Assembly (NCBI GenBank): GCA_016938735.1
Contig: JAFGUB010000010.1
Coordinates: 1 to 64,000 of the forward strand
DNA length: 64,000 bases
Source: Campylobacterales bacterium
GTDB taxonomy: Bacteria > Campylobacterota > Campylobacteria > Campylobacterales > Sulfurimonadaceae
Direction: 5' to 3'
Part shown: piece by piece, positions 51,987-60,888 of the stretch
Layout of the letters: every line of letters starts with the position of its first letter
How positions within the stretch are numbered: the stretch's first letter is position 1
Translations under genes and position numbers: made by a program
Notes under the pieces: model-generated
What the model was told of the DNA's origin: nothing
The model's database searches: none
What the model saw: only the letters and a program-made list of their open reading frames with translations

Positions 51987-53267
51987 ATGAAACGACCCGA
52001 AGAGATCTTTAACTTTGCCGAGACGGCCGATGCCTGTGTTAAATGCGGCAAGTGCATCCCCGTCTGTACCATCCACAACGTCAACCCCGATGAGGTGACC
52101 AGCCCGCGCGGTTTTATCGATCTGCTAGGCGCGTATCAAAAAGGGTATCTGGAGTTAGACCGCAACGCCAAAGATATTTTTGAGAGCTGCTTTTTGTGTA
52201 CTAACTGCGTCGATGTCTGTCCCAAGGCGCTGCCCACCGATATGGTAATCGAGCAGGTGCGCGCCGATCTGGCCGAAATCTATGGCATCGCGTGGTACAA
52301 ACGGGCCTTTTTCTATCTCCTGCGCCACCGCACGCTGATGGATATGCTCTTTAAAATGGGCTACGTCTTTCAGACCTGCGGCTTTAAGATTCATGCTGAA
52401 AAAAGCTCCATGGAGCCGCGTTTTACGCTACCCGTCATCAAAAAAGATCGCTTGTTGCCGAGCATGGGCAAAACTTCATTTTTAAACAGCTACCCCGAGC
52501 AGACGCATAACGGCGGCAAGCGCAAAGTGGCGATCTTTATCGGCTGTCTGGCCAACTACAACTACACGAGCATCGGCGATAGTCTTATGAAGATTTTAAA
52601 GGCGCTGGATATCGACGTGATGATCCCCAAAAAACAGCTCTGCTGCGGGGCACCGGCCTATTTCACCGGAGATTTTGACACCGTGCGCCACAACGCCCAA
52701 AAAAATATCCGCTATTTTGAGAGCTTTATCGACGATGTCGAGGCGATCATCATCCCCGAGGCTACATGTAGCGCCATGATCAAGGTCGATTATGAGCACT
52801 TTTTTCATGATGACCCGGAATACAAAGCCCGCGCAACGGCGCTCAAAGGGAAGATTTTTATGGCGACCGAGTGGCTAGAACAGCACACCCACCTGCGCAC
52901 ACTGCTCTCCTCCAAGCCCAAAAAAGCCTTACATGTAACCTACCATGACCCTTGCCACGCCCGCAAAATGCAAGGCATCTATCAAGAGCCGCGCCGCCTC
53001 ATCGCGCAAAACTACACCATCAAAGAGATGAGCGATCCCAACGCCTGCTGCGGCTTTGGGGGCGTAACCATGCAGACCGAAAAATTCCACTTCGCCCAGG
53101 CGGCGGGTCGCCCCAAGGCGGCCATGATCGAGCAAAGCGGCGCCAGTGTGGTCGCGGCGGAGTGTTCGGCGTGTCGCATGCAGATCACCAATTCGCTCTT
53201 TGAAGCCGAGGTCAACGCACATTTTAAAAATCCGATTGAGTTGATTGCAGAGGCGTTAGAAGGTTAG
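51987..53267 (+). CDS. Fe-S oxidoreductase with two CCG domains (GlcF/GlpC/LutA-like)
   Basis: From ATG 51987 (one base after the hemN stop) the protein is 426 residues. It has two ferredoxin-type groups, C-V-K-C-G-K-C-I-P-V-C at about 17-27 and C-F-L-C-T-N-C-V-D-V-C-P near 69-80, then two CCG domains (L-C-C-G-A-P and A-C-C-G-F-G-G). This pattern is shared by GlpC, GlcF, LutA and HdrB-like proteins that move electrons from 2-hydroxyacid oxidation or similar reactions. No catalytic flavoprotein lies nearby, so its partner is unknown. An exact palindrome copy is at 52929 (Leu-His-Val), with a near copy at 52764. Confidence 0.83.
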   Translation: MKRPEEIFNFAETADACVKCGKCIPVCTIHNVNPDEVTSPRGFIDLLGAYQKGYLELDRNAKDIFESCFLCTNCVDVCPKALPTDMVIEQVRADLAEIYGIAWYKRAFFYLLRHRTLMDMLFKMGYVFQTCGFKIHAEKSSMEPRFTLPVIKKDRLLPSMGKTSFLNSYPEQTHNGGKRKVAIFIGCLANYNYTSIGDSLMKILKALDIDVMIPKKQLCCGAPAYFTGDFDTVRHNAQKNIRYFESFIDDVEAIIIPEATCSAMIKVDYEHFFHDDPEYKARATALKGKIFMATEWLEQHTHLRTLLSSKPKKALHVTYHDPCHARKMQGIYQEPRRLIAQNYTIKEMSDPNACCGFGGVTMQTEKFHFAQAAGRPKAAMIEQSGASVVAAECSACRMQITNSLFEAEVNAHFKNPIELIAEALEG

Positions 53268-53452
53268 GATCGATCATGGCGCTTGAGATAGTACAGCAGC
53301 GCCATCGAGATAAGTCCGCCCGGAAGCCAAAAATAGCCTTGGTAGCGCAAAGAAGGAACGTCGTAGAGGGTACCTACGACGAGAAAAAGAAGGCCGAGCA
53401 GGGCGAAGGTAGCCGCTGAGGCCATCATCCCCCAAGCAGTGTAGTGACGCAT
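53264..53452 (-). CDS. Small two-helix membrane protein
   Basis: The 62-residue product has two hydrophobic segments (about 7-27 and 38-56) joined by a short loop with Y-F-W-L-P-G-G, and a basic C-terminus. I do not recognise a family. It lies 7 nt downstream of the DUF805 gene on the same strand, so it is probably in the same transcript. Its TAA stop overlaps the TAG of the convergent Fe-S gene (53264-53267). Confidence 0.6.
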   Translation of the reverse strand: MRHYTAWGMMASAATFALLGLLFLVVGTLYDVPSLRYQGYFWLPGGLISMALLYYLKRHDRS

Positions 53453-53459
53453 CTAAGCC

Positions 53460-53804
53460 TCAATAAGGCGCTGTGGGCGCAGATGCTCCATAAGCGTTCT
53501 CACCCTCTTCGCTTTTCAAGACGTAGAAGTAGATCAGTACAAAGAGGCCCAGAACCGGGATGAGACCAACCAGTAACCACCAGCCGCTTTTGCCGATATC
53601 GTGCATACGGCGTATACCTACGGCGATGCTAGGCACCAAAACGGCCAACGCGTAGATGAGTCCAAGTGTTTCAGAGAGTACATTGAGGATAAGCGATACC
53701 AAAAAGTGCGCCAGAATAAAAAACCAAATCTCTGCCCGCCCCGCACGACCTGTGAATCCGGTGTAGTTTTTCAACACCGATAGATACCAATTGACCATCT
53801 CCAT
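53460..53804 (-). CDS. DUF805 inner-membrane protein
   Basis: This protein (114 residues from the chosen ATG, 53802-53804) fits DUF805. It starts W-Y-L-S-V-L-K-N-Y-T-G-F-T-G-R-A-G-R-A-E and has about three to four membrane helices and the conserved I-R-R-M-H-D-I-G-K-S-G-W-W-L-L. The function is unknown (YhaH/YhaI-like in E. coli). GGAG lies upstream of this ATG; earlier in-frame ATGs up to 53831 would add nine residues. It is co-directional with the small membrane protein downstream. Confidence 0.85.
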   Translation of the reverse strand: MEMVNWYLSVLKNYTGFTGRAGRAEIWFFILAHFLVSLILNVLSETLGLIYALAVLVPSIAVGIRRMHDIGKSGWWLLVGLIPVLGLFVLIYFYVLKSEEGENAYGASAPTAPY

Positions 53805-53917
53805 AGCGCACTCCATCTTGTGAAATTGCACTTATCATAGCATACGGTGCTTATATGTACCTATTTTTATGATTACGAATATGGTTGTATATGAGCTTTG
53901 ATCGTGCTTTGGTATTT

Positions 53918-53945
53918 GCAAAGCCCCTACTCGGGTTGGCTTTGC
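53918..53945 (-). terminator. Stem-loop at the end of the envelope operon
   Basis: GCAAAGCC and GGCTTTGC (53918-53925 and 53938-53945) pair perfectly; inside them CCC and GGG can pair further. It covers the stop codon of the TMEM43-like gene on the minus strand. There is no strong T tract, so it is terminator-like rather than certain. Confidence 0.5.
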
Positions 53946-55099
53946 GGCGGCGTTCTTTTCCATTGGGGCTGGGCAGTTTCGTCTGTTTTAGCGCGTGTTC
54001 TTGCCCAGTAGATGAGCCCTGCGACAAGCAGCAGCAAGATACCCGTGAGCCACGGACGATACATAAACCACGCAATCACGATGATGCCGCCGCCGAATAT
54101 TAGCGTCAGTATGGCAGAAACAAGCGCGGTGCCCGTACCGACCAGATTGCCCAAAAAGGGAACGACCGATGCCAGCGTCGCAATCGGTCCCATGATGAGC
54201 AAAAAACCGCTGAACATTAAAAAGAGCCCAAGTGCGCGCAAACCCCATGCCAGAAGCGTGTTTTCATGTTCCGCCTGAGCGAAAATCGCTTCAGCGCTAT
54301 GGTTCCCTGAGACGACGAAGCCGATGTCATTGCCGTTTGGCAGCGTGTGGTAGCCGAGGTTTTTTTGCGCACCCTGATCAGCGACGATGCTAAATGGTCC
54401 GTCGGGAATGATGGTGTAGCTGATGCGTAGATCGCCCACCTGCGGTGCGGAGGGATCGGCTCCGATATAGAGCGCGTCGCCCTGCAGGGTTGCGGCGGTC
54501 GCGGTTTCGATGCTTTGGGGGAGAAAATCACGCCATCCGTCGGCCTCGTCAAGCAGTTCGGGTGCAAGCGTAAAGTCGCCGATGGTAGCCGTCGCGCCGA
54601 ACTGATCATCCGAATAGGGAAAAGAGGGGTTGGTATGTTCGGCAGATTGTCTAAAACCGGCAGAGTTGATGTGGGTGCTGCTCCATGTCGTCTCATAGCG
54701 GTAGGTTTTTGTGGTGGTCTCCTTGCCGCCGAGCTCCTGTTTGGTCTCTTCGCTCACCTCTTCGCGCCACTGATACATGGCCACATCGCGTTTGAGCAGG
54801 ATCCCCTGAGCATGCACGCCAAAGAGGGGGTCAAAAAGTGCGCCGCCATGCAGTGCGCCGCTGATGTGTATCGGTTTGCCGTTGTTTTGAGGGTCAAAAA
54901 CCGGCTCCGGAAGCGAGAGGGTCGCGGCAAGACCCGCAGAGAGCGTTTCGGTGCGCTCAACCGTGCGCCCCTCATTCCACCAGAGTAAAACAGTAGCGCC
55001 GATGAGCAGCGCCACGCCAAAGAGTATCCCCTTGAGCGACTCACCCAGACGCGAGCCGTAAGAGCGGGTTGTCGTTTCGGTAAAACTATCCTGTGCCAT
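53927..55099 (-). CDS. TMEM43-family membrane protein
   Basis: The 390-residue protein has one N-terminal helix (about 22-42) followed by W-N-E-G-R, a hallmark of the TMEM43/LUMA family. A large soluble domain follows (about 45-275, with W-R-E-E and G-F-R), and a cluster of membrane helices (about 280-375) ends with a charged Pro-rich tail. Bacterial members have no known function; the eukaryotic relatives sit in nuclear/ER membranes. Its ATG follows the AIM24-like stop by 2 nt, so the two are translated together. Confidence 0.82.
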   Translation of the reverse strand: MAQDSFTETTTRSYGSRLGESLKGILFGVALLIGATVLLWWNEGRTVERTETLSAGLAATLSLPEPVFDPQNNGKPIHISGALHGGALFDPLFGVHAQGILLKRDVAMYQWREEVSEETKQELGGKETTTKTYRYETTWSSTHINSAGFRQSAEHTNPSFPYSDDQFGATATIGDFTLAPELLDEADGWRDFLPQSIETATAATLQGDALYIGADPSAPQVGDLRISYTIIPDGPFSIVADQGAQKNLGYHTLPNGNDIGFVVSGNHSAEAIFAQAEHENTLLAWGLRALGLFLMFSGFLLIMGPIATLASVVPFLGNLVGTGTALVSAILTLIFGGGIIVIAWFMYRPWLTGILLLLVAGLIYWARTRAKTDETAQPQWKRTPPQSQPE

Positions 55100-55101
55100 G
55101 A

Positions 55102-55887
55102 TCAGCGCTCAAACATGCCGGCAATGCCGCCAAGTACCGAGCCTTCGCCCTGATCGCTTCCGCCGCCTGAAGGTGCGCTGCGGATGACGCGCTCTGCCAA
55201 ACGTGAAAACGGCAAACTCTGCAGATAGACACTGCCGTGCCCGCGCAGCGTGGCGAGAAAGAGCCCTTCGCCGCCAAAGATCATCGACTTGAGGTTGCCC
55301 GCTTTTTGAATGTCAAAGTCGATGCCCGGCGTGTAGGCGACCAGACAGCCGGTATCGACAAAGAGCGTTTCACCTTTGAGCTCTTTTTTCACGATGGTGC
55401 CGCCCGCGTGCAAAAAGGCCATGCCGTCTCCGCGCAGCCGCTCCATAATGAAGCCTTCGCCCCCAAAAAAACCACGCCCAAGCTTGCGGCTAAAGGAGAT
55501 GTCAAGCTGTGTGCCCAGTGCGGCGCACAAAAAGGCATCTTTCTGGCAGATGATCTCGTTTTCATGTTCAGCCATGTCAAGCGCTATGATCTTGCCCGGA
55601 AACGGCGCACCGAACGCGATGCGTTTTTTGCCGCTGCCTTTGTTGGTAAAGTGGGTCATAAAGAGCGACTCGCCCGTAATCATGCGCTTTCCGGCACCAA
55701 GCATGGTGTCAAAAAAACCGCTGCTCGTCTTGGAACCGTCGCCCATCTTCGTTTCAAACACAATGCCATCATCCATCCACGACATCGCGCCCGCTTCGGC
55801 GATGACCGTTTCGCCCGGATCAAGCTCCACCTCGACAACCTGCAGGTCGTCTCCCATAATTTCATAATCGACTTCGTGACATACCAT
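55102..55887 (-). CDS. AIM24-like (TIGR00266/DUF124) protein
   Basis: The 261-residue protein is predicted to be a beta-rich trimer-like fold. It matches the AIM24 family: [19 protein letters not shown] near 20-38, G-E-S-L-F-M-T-H-F near 71-79, F-G-G-E-G-F-I-M-E near 139-147 and F-G-G-E-G-L-F-L-A near 208-216. It has no signal peptide and is probably cytoplasmic or membrane-associated. GGAG lies before the ATG. The family occurs widely in bacteria and in mitochondria (inner-membrane organisation) but has no defined biochemical role. It is flanked by the exported micropeptide and TMEM43 genes. Confidence 0.88.
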   Translation of the reverse strand: MVCHEVDYEIMGDDLQVVEVELDPGETVIAEAGAMSWMDDGIVFETKMGDGSKTSSGFFDTMLGAGKRMITGESLFMTHFTNKGSGKKRIAFGAPFPGKIIALDMAEHENEIICQKDAFLCAALGTQLDISFSRKLGRGFFGGEGFIMERLRGDGMAFLHAGGTIVKKELKGETLFVDTGCLVAYTPGIDFDIQKAGNLKSMIFGGEGLFLATLRGHGSVYLQSLPFSRLAERVIRSAPSGGGSDQGEGSVLGGIAGMFER

Positions 55888-55910
55888 TAGTGACTCCTTT
55901 GAATTTTGGT

Positions 55911-56042
55911 TTATTGTAACAAAATATGGTTGCCATTTGCCTCTAGCGAGCGTTGTGGATCTGGTTCCCAGAGGCCAACGGGCGGTGTTGCAAAAAGGCT
56001 TACATGTAAAGCCAGAATCAGAAGTAAAAATCGTAGTCTCAT
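55911..56042 (-). CDS. Exported micropeptide of 43 residues
   Basis: This small gene encodes 43 residues: a basic start M-R-L-R, a hydrophobic core and a cleavage site after L-F-A (about residue 18). A short mature part with [11 protein letters not shown] follows. AAAGGAG is 5 nt before the ATG, and the ATG overlaps the stop of the DUF3137 gene as ATGA, the same coupling seen elsewhere in this operon. The exact palindrome (56000-56009) encodes Leu-His-Val in the signal core. No family is recognised. It is followed by the AIM24-like gene 23 nt downstream. Confidence 0.65.
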   Translation of the reverse strand: MRLRFLLLILALHVSLFATPPVGLWEPDPQRSLEANGNHILLQ

Positions 56043-56995
56043 GGGGTCTCCTTTGAGGTTGAATCTATCGGCGTGGCGGGAGCACGCAGCAGGTGATGCG
56101 CTTCGATGGCGTGGATCAAGTCGATGATGCTATCCATCATTTCAAAATGTTCTTTAATCCCCTCAAACGACGTCATCGGTCTCTTTTCCCAGCCAATTTG
56201 CGGTTCCAGCCAGCCGCCTGCGAGGTCAACGAAAACATAAATATGCTGCGCGCAAAATGAGAGCCTGAAAGGGAATTTTTGCGCTGTTTTGGTGATGGCT
56301 TCCATGACCGTGTAGTTCAGCAGATAATGCGCCTGAGTGGTGTCGCTGCCATAAACGATAAAGTGTTTTTCAAATTCAGGGCTGTCAAGGCGGAGGATCG
56401 GCAGGCCTTCTCTTTCTTTGTTTTGCACCGCTTTTCCTGCATCGCCCGCAATGCGTTCGGCAAGATCGGGAACGATCAGCGTCGCTCCCATGATGTTGAG
56501 CTGCGTCGGCGCGGCAACGAAAAGTCCGCAATGTCTTTTGATGATGGTCTTGTTGTCGGCATCGTTATACTGCTGTTCAAGCATCACATCGACCATCTCA
56601 ATGCTGCGCCCCGCCTCTTTAAAACGGGTGTGCTTTTTCTGCTCAAGCTTATGCATGTGAATGAAGTTGAGCAGTTTTGAGTTGCGCAACTCCCGTTCAT
56701 CAATGCCGCCTTCATAAGAAAAGCTAAACGCCTCTCCAAGTTGCCCCATCAGTGGTATGACGATCTTGTTTCGATAAGCGGATGCAATACTGTTTCTTGA
56801 GAGCAGCATCGCAATAAAACCAAGCGCGGCAACAGGCCCGCTCACTTCAGGCATCACCCCAAAAAGCAGGGCAACAAAAGCAATGAGCGTGATACCGACA
56901 AGGTACTGAGAGAGTTTCATTATCAAAGGAAAACGCCCAAGCGTGGGCTTGATGTGCTGTTCAAAGTAAGGTTCGAGGGTGTTGATGCGAGACAC
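56039..56995 (-). CDS. DUF3137 domain membrane protein
   Basis: The 318-residue protein has two membrane helices near 28-47 and 51-66, then a soluble cytoplasmic domain with F-S-F-S-Y-E-G-G-I near 90-98, [11 protein letters not shown] near 208-218, and I-Y-V-F-V-D-L near 251-257. It matches DUF3137 proteins (galanin-like in older annotation), of unknown function. Its start overlaps the OmpA-like stop by one base and its stop overlaps the micropeptide start, so it is in the middle of a tightly coupled operon. Confidence 0.8.
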   Translation of the reverse strand: MSRINTLEPYFEQHIKPTLGRFPLIMKLSQYLVGITLIAFVALLFGVMPEVSGPVAALGFIAMLLSRNSIASAYRNKIVIPLMGQLGEAFSFSYEGGIDERELRNSKLLNFIHMHKLEQKKHTRFKEAGRSIEMVDVMLEQQYNDADNKTIIKRHCGLFVAAPTQLNIMGATLIVPDLAERIAGDAGKAVQNKEREGLPILRLDSPEFEKHFIVYGSDTTQAHYLLNYTVMEAITKTAQKFPFRLSFCAQHIYVFVDLAGGWLEPQIGWEKRPMTSFEGIKEHFEMMDSIIDLIHAIEAHHLLRAPATPIDSTSKETP

Positions 56996-58554
56996 TATTT
57001 CTCCTCAATCAAAAATCGAATTTCATACGTACCGTCATACCCGTTAATCCGTCCATAAACATGCTTGCCGTCACCTCTGTCTGGGATTTCAAAGGATAGG
57101 TTATTGCTGTAGTTGCCTATGATCTTGGCGTTGTAAAGCTCCAGCACGTTTTCATAGTTTTTGATGATTGCCTTGCGTGAAAAGGTTTTGTCGGTTTTGC
57201 CCTCTTTTTGAATCTCGTAGGAGATAACGTCAAGATGCCCTTTTACTGCGCGGTTCTCTCTTGTTTTAGCGTAGGGCTGGGTGTAATCGATGTTAAGTTC
57301 ACTGTTGTCGTAGCGGTATTGTGAGGTAATAACCGAGCCTTCAATTGGCTTAATAAAGTCAATCGTAATAACCGATTGTTTATCGCCGCCGCGCTCTTTG
57401 TGCAGCTCTACACGACGGTTTTGCGCACGCCCTTCGTCGGTGTCGTTGGTGGCAACGGGATCCTCTTCGCCATGACCTTTATAGCTCAGACGCGAAGCAT
57501 TCACACCTTCGGCAATCATCGCCTCCATCACCGCTTTGGCGCGCGCTAGCGAGAGGGTTGCATTGTAGGTATCATCACCTTTGGAATCGGTGTAGCCGTG
57601 CACGGAAAGTTCCAGATCGCTATAGCGCTGCATCAGTGCTACGGCAGAGAGAATTGCTTTGCGTGATTCGGGTTTTAAGGTAGCTTTGTCAAAATCAAAG
57701 TAGATACCATCAAGAGTGATTTTACCGCTTTTATCCAGCTCGGTTTTAATAGAATCTGGCGTGAGAATCAGGGCCTGGTTAAAGGCCTCTTCTTGAATGA
57801 TGTGAAGTGAAAAGGTGTTGTTGTAGCCTGCAAATTTTGCAATGGAATCACCTAGCCTGAAAGTAAAACTGTTCTCCTCATCTTTTAAAATCGTACCTCC
57901 AAGTGCGAGGAGCTTCTTTTTGTAATCATTGGCGACAATGTAACGGTAGCTGTCTGTCTCTTTGGCGGTTTTTTCATAATCAATCTTCCAGTATCGGCCT
58001 TCGTGTTGATGGCCGCCTTTGTCGTAATAAAAAGTGGCTTCATCAAACATAAAATACGAAGCATTCGAGATGACAAACCCCTTAACATTGGGAAGCAGCG
58101 GGTGTTTGGGAAAGCTCAATTTTTTAGATGGTGTCACATCGTAGGTTCCCTCAAAGGGCACGCTCACCACATCAGGGCAGGGTGTTACATGTAAGAGCAC
58201 ATAACTGTAGCTTCTGTTGTAGGATGCAACTTTGAGATAGTACGACTCGCCCTCATTTTCAAAGTGGGCAAAACGATCTTGAAAGAGCCTCGCATCAATA
58301 CCAAGCTGCGCGGCAAAAAAGGCTTTTGTCTTTTGCTCGTAATCATCGCCAATGGAATCCGGATGCGTAAAGTCCTGAGCGCTTGTTTCGCCATACACCT
58401 TCACATAGCCTTTTTCTTTGACCCAAAATTCAAGCATACCGTAGCGTTCATGCTTGAGTGGCGCGCCTGGCTTGGCGTTGGGGTAAGTGAGGTCGGGAAG
58501 CTCCATGGCTCCTAGTAAAAGAGGGAGCAGGAGCGTAAAAAAAAGTGTTTTCAT
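56995..58554 (-). CDS. OmpA-like peptidoglycan-binding protein with C-terminal extension
   Basis: The 519-residue product has a signal peptide (about 1-16), a large unrecognised N-terminal region, and an OmpA/MotB-type domain at about 275-385. The latter shows F-D-F-D-K-A-T-L-K-P-E-S, H-G-Y-T-D-S-K-G-D, L-S-L-A-R-A-K-A-V and N-R-R-V-E-L. Unlike most OmpA-family proteins, about 130 residues follow the domain, including a beta-rich segment to the end. It should bind peptidoglycan from the periplasm. It overlaps the upstream lipoprotein gene by 4 nt. An exact palindrome copy (58185) encodes Leu-His-Val. Confidence 0.82.
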   Translation of the reverse strand: MKTLFFTLLLPLLLGAMELPDLTYPNAKPGAPLKHERYGMLEFWVKEKGYVKVYGETSAQDFTHPDSIGDDYEQKTKAFFAAQLGIDARLFQDRFAHFENEGESYYLKVASYNRSYSYVLLHVTPCPDVVSVPFEGTYDVTPSKKLSFPKHPLLPNVKGFVISNASYFMFDEATFYYDKGGHQHEGRYWKIDYEKTAKETDSYRYIVANDYKKKLLALGGTILKDEENSFTFRLGDSIAKFAGYNNTFSLHIIQEEAFNQALILTPDSIKTELDKSGKITLDGIYFDFDKATLKPESRKAILSAVALMQRYSDLELSVHGYTDSKGDDTYNATLSLARAKAVMEAMIAEGVNASRLSYKGHGEEDPVATNDTDEGRAQNRRVELHKERGGDKQSVITIDFIKPIEGSVITSQYRYDNSELNIDYTQPYAKTRENRAVKGHLDVISYEIQKEGKTDKTFSRKAIIKNYENVLELYNAKIIGNYSNNLSFEIPDRGDGKHVYGRINGYDGTYEIRFLIEEK

Positions 58555-60806
58555 TCACACTTCTCGTTCTGGCAGGGTTCGAGCGTGAAATCGCAATAAG
58601 ATGCTCCGTCGCCTTTGGACATGGAAGACCACTCGGATTTTTTGCCTGCTTTGATGTTGGCAAGGGTGTCAGAAGCAAAGTTGCCAAAACAGCCGTTGAC
58701 GGGTCCATGACCGTAGGAACCTTCCCAGATAATTGACTCTATCTGCCACTCAATCGAAGGAATATAGGCTTCAAAAACGATACCTTCTGTTGCTATGGTC
58801 ATGTCTGAACCGAGATAAGGGTCGGCTTGTATGATGCCACTGTAAGAAAGGGAGGCCTTTTTCATTGTTCTGATATCAAGCTGATCATCATCAACCCACG
58901 CACATGTTGGAATCTCTCGATAGCCGATATTGCCAATCACAATAGCATCAGAGCTAGCATCATTGCCGGTGAGAGGATTGCTACAATCAAGTGTAAAGTT
59001 TTTATAGGTGACAGTGCCGCTTCCAAGATCGGGAAATACGTAGTTGATACGCAAGCGCCACAGCGGACTTAGCACAATCTTTTCCGTACCTGAAGCACAC
59101 ACATGGATGGTTTTGACATATGTGCCATCAACACTCACTTTATAATCACCAAATGGCATATTTTCAAAAACGGCCTCGCCCAGATCGTTGGTATCTACCT
59201 CTTCGCTCATTAGCAGCGAGTTGCCATCAACACCCTGATCTGCGCACGCATCTTGCTCAATGGTGACTCTTTTGTTCTCCAAAGGTACATCGGAAGCATC
59301 CACAACATCAATGCTAATGGTGCCCTTAACACTCGCATCGCTAAGGGTAAAATTTGCTTTAGCTGTAGGGCTGTCAAAAATAATGTTGCCCAGAGTTAGC
59401 GGGCATTGGCACGATGTATTCATGGTGGCGGTGTATTCACCTAGTGGAATATTCTTGACTTCAACGCTGTTGCCGCTGACACTGCCTTTAAAGGTATCTT
59501 CTTTAGGAGATGGGCCGATTCTATCAAGCGTTATCTCACCATTGAGCGTGACATCAGCGGTGACTTCTCCTGTTAGGATCTGATCGGCAGCACTCTCATA
59601 AAGTACCGATGCGGCATGAACAACACGCTTAATCGTCACTGTGTCGCCATCACGCGTGTAGGCATCGGCGTAGCTTAGATTGTGCGCTTTGACCTCATTG
59701 GTTTTGCCGTTTGTCGAACCGATATGGTAGAGATACTGCGTTAGTGTCTGCGCTACATTTCCAGGCGAGCCCATGGTGCTTTTGATGAAGTGGCTGTCAA
59801 TTTTGGTTTTTGCTTCGGTAAGAAACATGCTAAATTGGTCAATGCCCGTTTCGCCAAAGCCATCAAAGGTTCCGGTTTCCACATATGAAACACTCAAATG
59901 CCATCCTGTCAGATAGGGCGAGACATCCATATTCGTGACGGCTCGCACCGTATCTCTAACCATCACGGATGAAGCGATGCGCAGCGGTGATGCCGTCGCG
60001 GGAGTTTCATAAAGCAGTGTGCTGTCACTGTAGACCCAGCCGCTTTTGCGATACCACACATCTGCAATATCGCTAAGGGTATCTTCAAATCCGCTGGCTT
60101 TGTTCTGATCTTTGGCTACAACCATGACTGTGGTCTCACTGCCACTGTAAGCGACGCTTTTACCCTCATGAATGCTGCGCGTTGAAAGCGGCAGCTTTTC
60201 GCCCGAGCTGGTGTAGAAATCGAAATAGGCAATTTCGGTGTTAAGGCGTGCGCAGGTGTAGATAAGATCTTTGATATCCATAACGCCGTCGCCATTGGTA
60301 TCATAGGCGCTGTCGCTGTTAAAGAGGGCGCTTTTGAGCACGTCGAGGTCTTTGCTATCCACGCGGTAATCCCCGTTGGCATCACCGTTAAGAAGGTAGT
60401 TTTCATAATCGATCATGCCCTCTTTCACGCTGACGCTAAGGCTTTTGTTGCTGCCGCGCGGGGCAAATGACGGGAGGGTGTCTGTAGTGCTGAGGTGCTG
60501 CAATATGTCAATGCCAAACCTGTCAAACTGTATGCCAAACGCCGCTTCGTCGCTTTTGAGCGAATCAAGAAGCGTCTGCATGGCGGTGTAGGTATTGACG
60601 GCTTCATTGTTGAGTGTGCGCACCGCAGTGCCGTCGCTGTTGTAGTTATACGCAGCGGTGACTACTGAAGCGCTGCTATTGGCGCCGCCGGTTGCGGATG
60701 TGCTACTCTCTCCGGTTGCCTGAGTGTCGCTTCCGCCACCGCCACCGCCACAACCGATCAATAATGCCGTCATCGCGGCAAGTAAAAAAATGGGCGCTGT
60801 TTTCAC
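58551..60806 (-). CDS. Large lipoprotein with dockerin-like calcium loops
   Basis: The 751-residue product has a lipobox L-I-G-C (Cys near 19) followed by a Gly/Ser/Thr linker. Near 137-190 two calcium-loop motifs occur, G-D-A-N-G-D-Y-R-V-D-S-K-D-L and Y-D-T-N-G-D-G-V-M-D-I-K-D-L, the paired layout of type I dockerins. Beta-rich domains follow, including Cys-rich stretches (C-Q-C-P, C-A-D-Q, C-A-S) and a final C-x-x-x-x-C. The start is GTG 60806 with AAAAGG upstream. The signal resembles that of the upstream lipoprotein (A-L-L-I-G-C-G-G-G), so the two may be targeted together. A dockerin partner (cohesin) is not seen here. Confidence 0.72.
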   Translation of the reverse strand: MKTAPIFLLAAMTALLIGCGGGGGGSDTQATGESSTSATGGANSSASVVTAAYNYNSDGTAVRTLNNEAVNTYTAMQTLLDSLKSDEAAFGIQFDRFGIDILQHLSTTDTLPSFAPRGSNKSLSVSVKEGMIDYENYLLNGDANGDYRVDSKDLDVLKSALFNSDSAYDTNGDGVMDIKDLIYTCARLNTEIAYFDFYTSSGEKLPLSTRSIHEGKSVAYSGSETTVMVVAKDQNKASGFEDTLSDIADVWYRKSGWVYSDSTLLYETPATASPLRIASSVMVRDTVRAVTNMDVSPYLTGWHLSVSYVETGTFDGFGETGIDQFSMFLTEAKTKIDSHFIKSTMGSPGNVAQTLTQYLYHIGSTNGKTNEVKAHNLSYADAYTRDGDTVTIKRVVHAASVLYESAADQILTGEVTADVTLNGEITLDRIGPSPKEDTFKGSVSGNSVEVKNIPLGEYTATMNTSCQCPLTLGNIIFDSPTAKANFTLSDASVKGTISIDVVDASDVPLENKRVTIEQDACADQGVDGNSLLMSEEVDTNDLGEAVFENMPFGDYKVSVDGTYVKTIHVCASGTEKIVLSPLWRLRINYVFPDLGSGTVTYKNFTLDCSNPLTGNDASSDAIVIGNIGYREIPTCAWVDDDQLDIRTMKKASLSYSGIIQADPYLGSDMTIATEGIVFEAYIPSIEWQIESIIWEGSYGHGPVNGCFGNFASDTLANIKAGKKSEWSSMSKGDGASYCDFTLEPCQNEKCE

Positions 60807-60827
60807 GGTAATACCTTTTCTTTTGGG

Positions 60828-60859
60828 TTACATGTAAAGCCCAAAAGCCTTACATGTAA
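60828..60859. repeat. Two exact TTACATGTAA copies between lipoprotein genes
   Basis: Copies at 60828-60837 and 60850-60859 are 12 nt apart. Together with flanking GG/CC they can form one imperfect long hairpin. They lie between the terminator of the 61-kb lipoprotein gene and the start of the dockerin-like lipoprotein gene, so they would be in the leader or promoter of the latter. Confidence 0.6.
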
Positions 60860-60862
60860 ACC

Positions 60863-60886
60863 AAAAATCTCAAGCCGGAGCTTGAG
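60863..60886 (-). terminator. Rho-independent terminator after the 61-kb lipoprotein gene
   Basis: On the minus strand CTCAAGC-TCCG-GCTTGAG is a perfect 7-bp stem, followed by ATTTTTGG. It lies just after the lipoprotein TAA stop, so it should end or attenuate that transcript before the dockerin-like gene. Confidence 0.65.
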
Positions 60887-60888
60887 GA

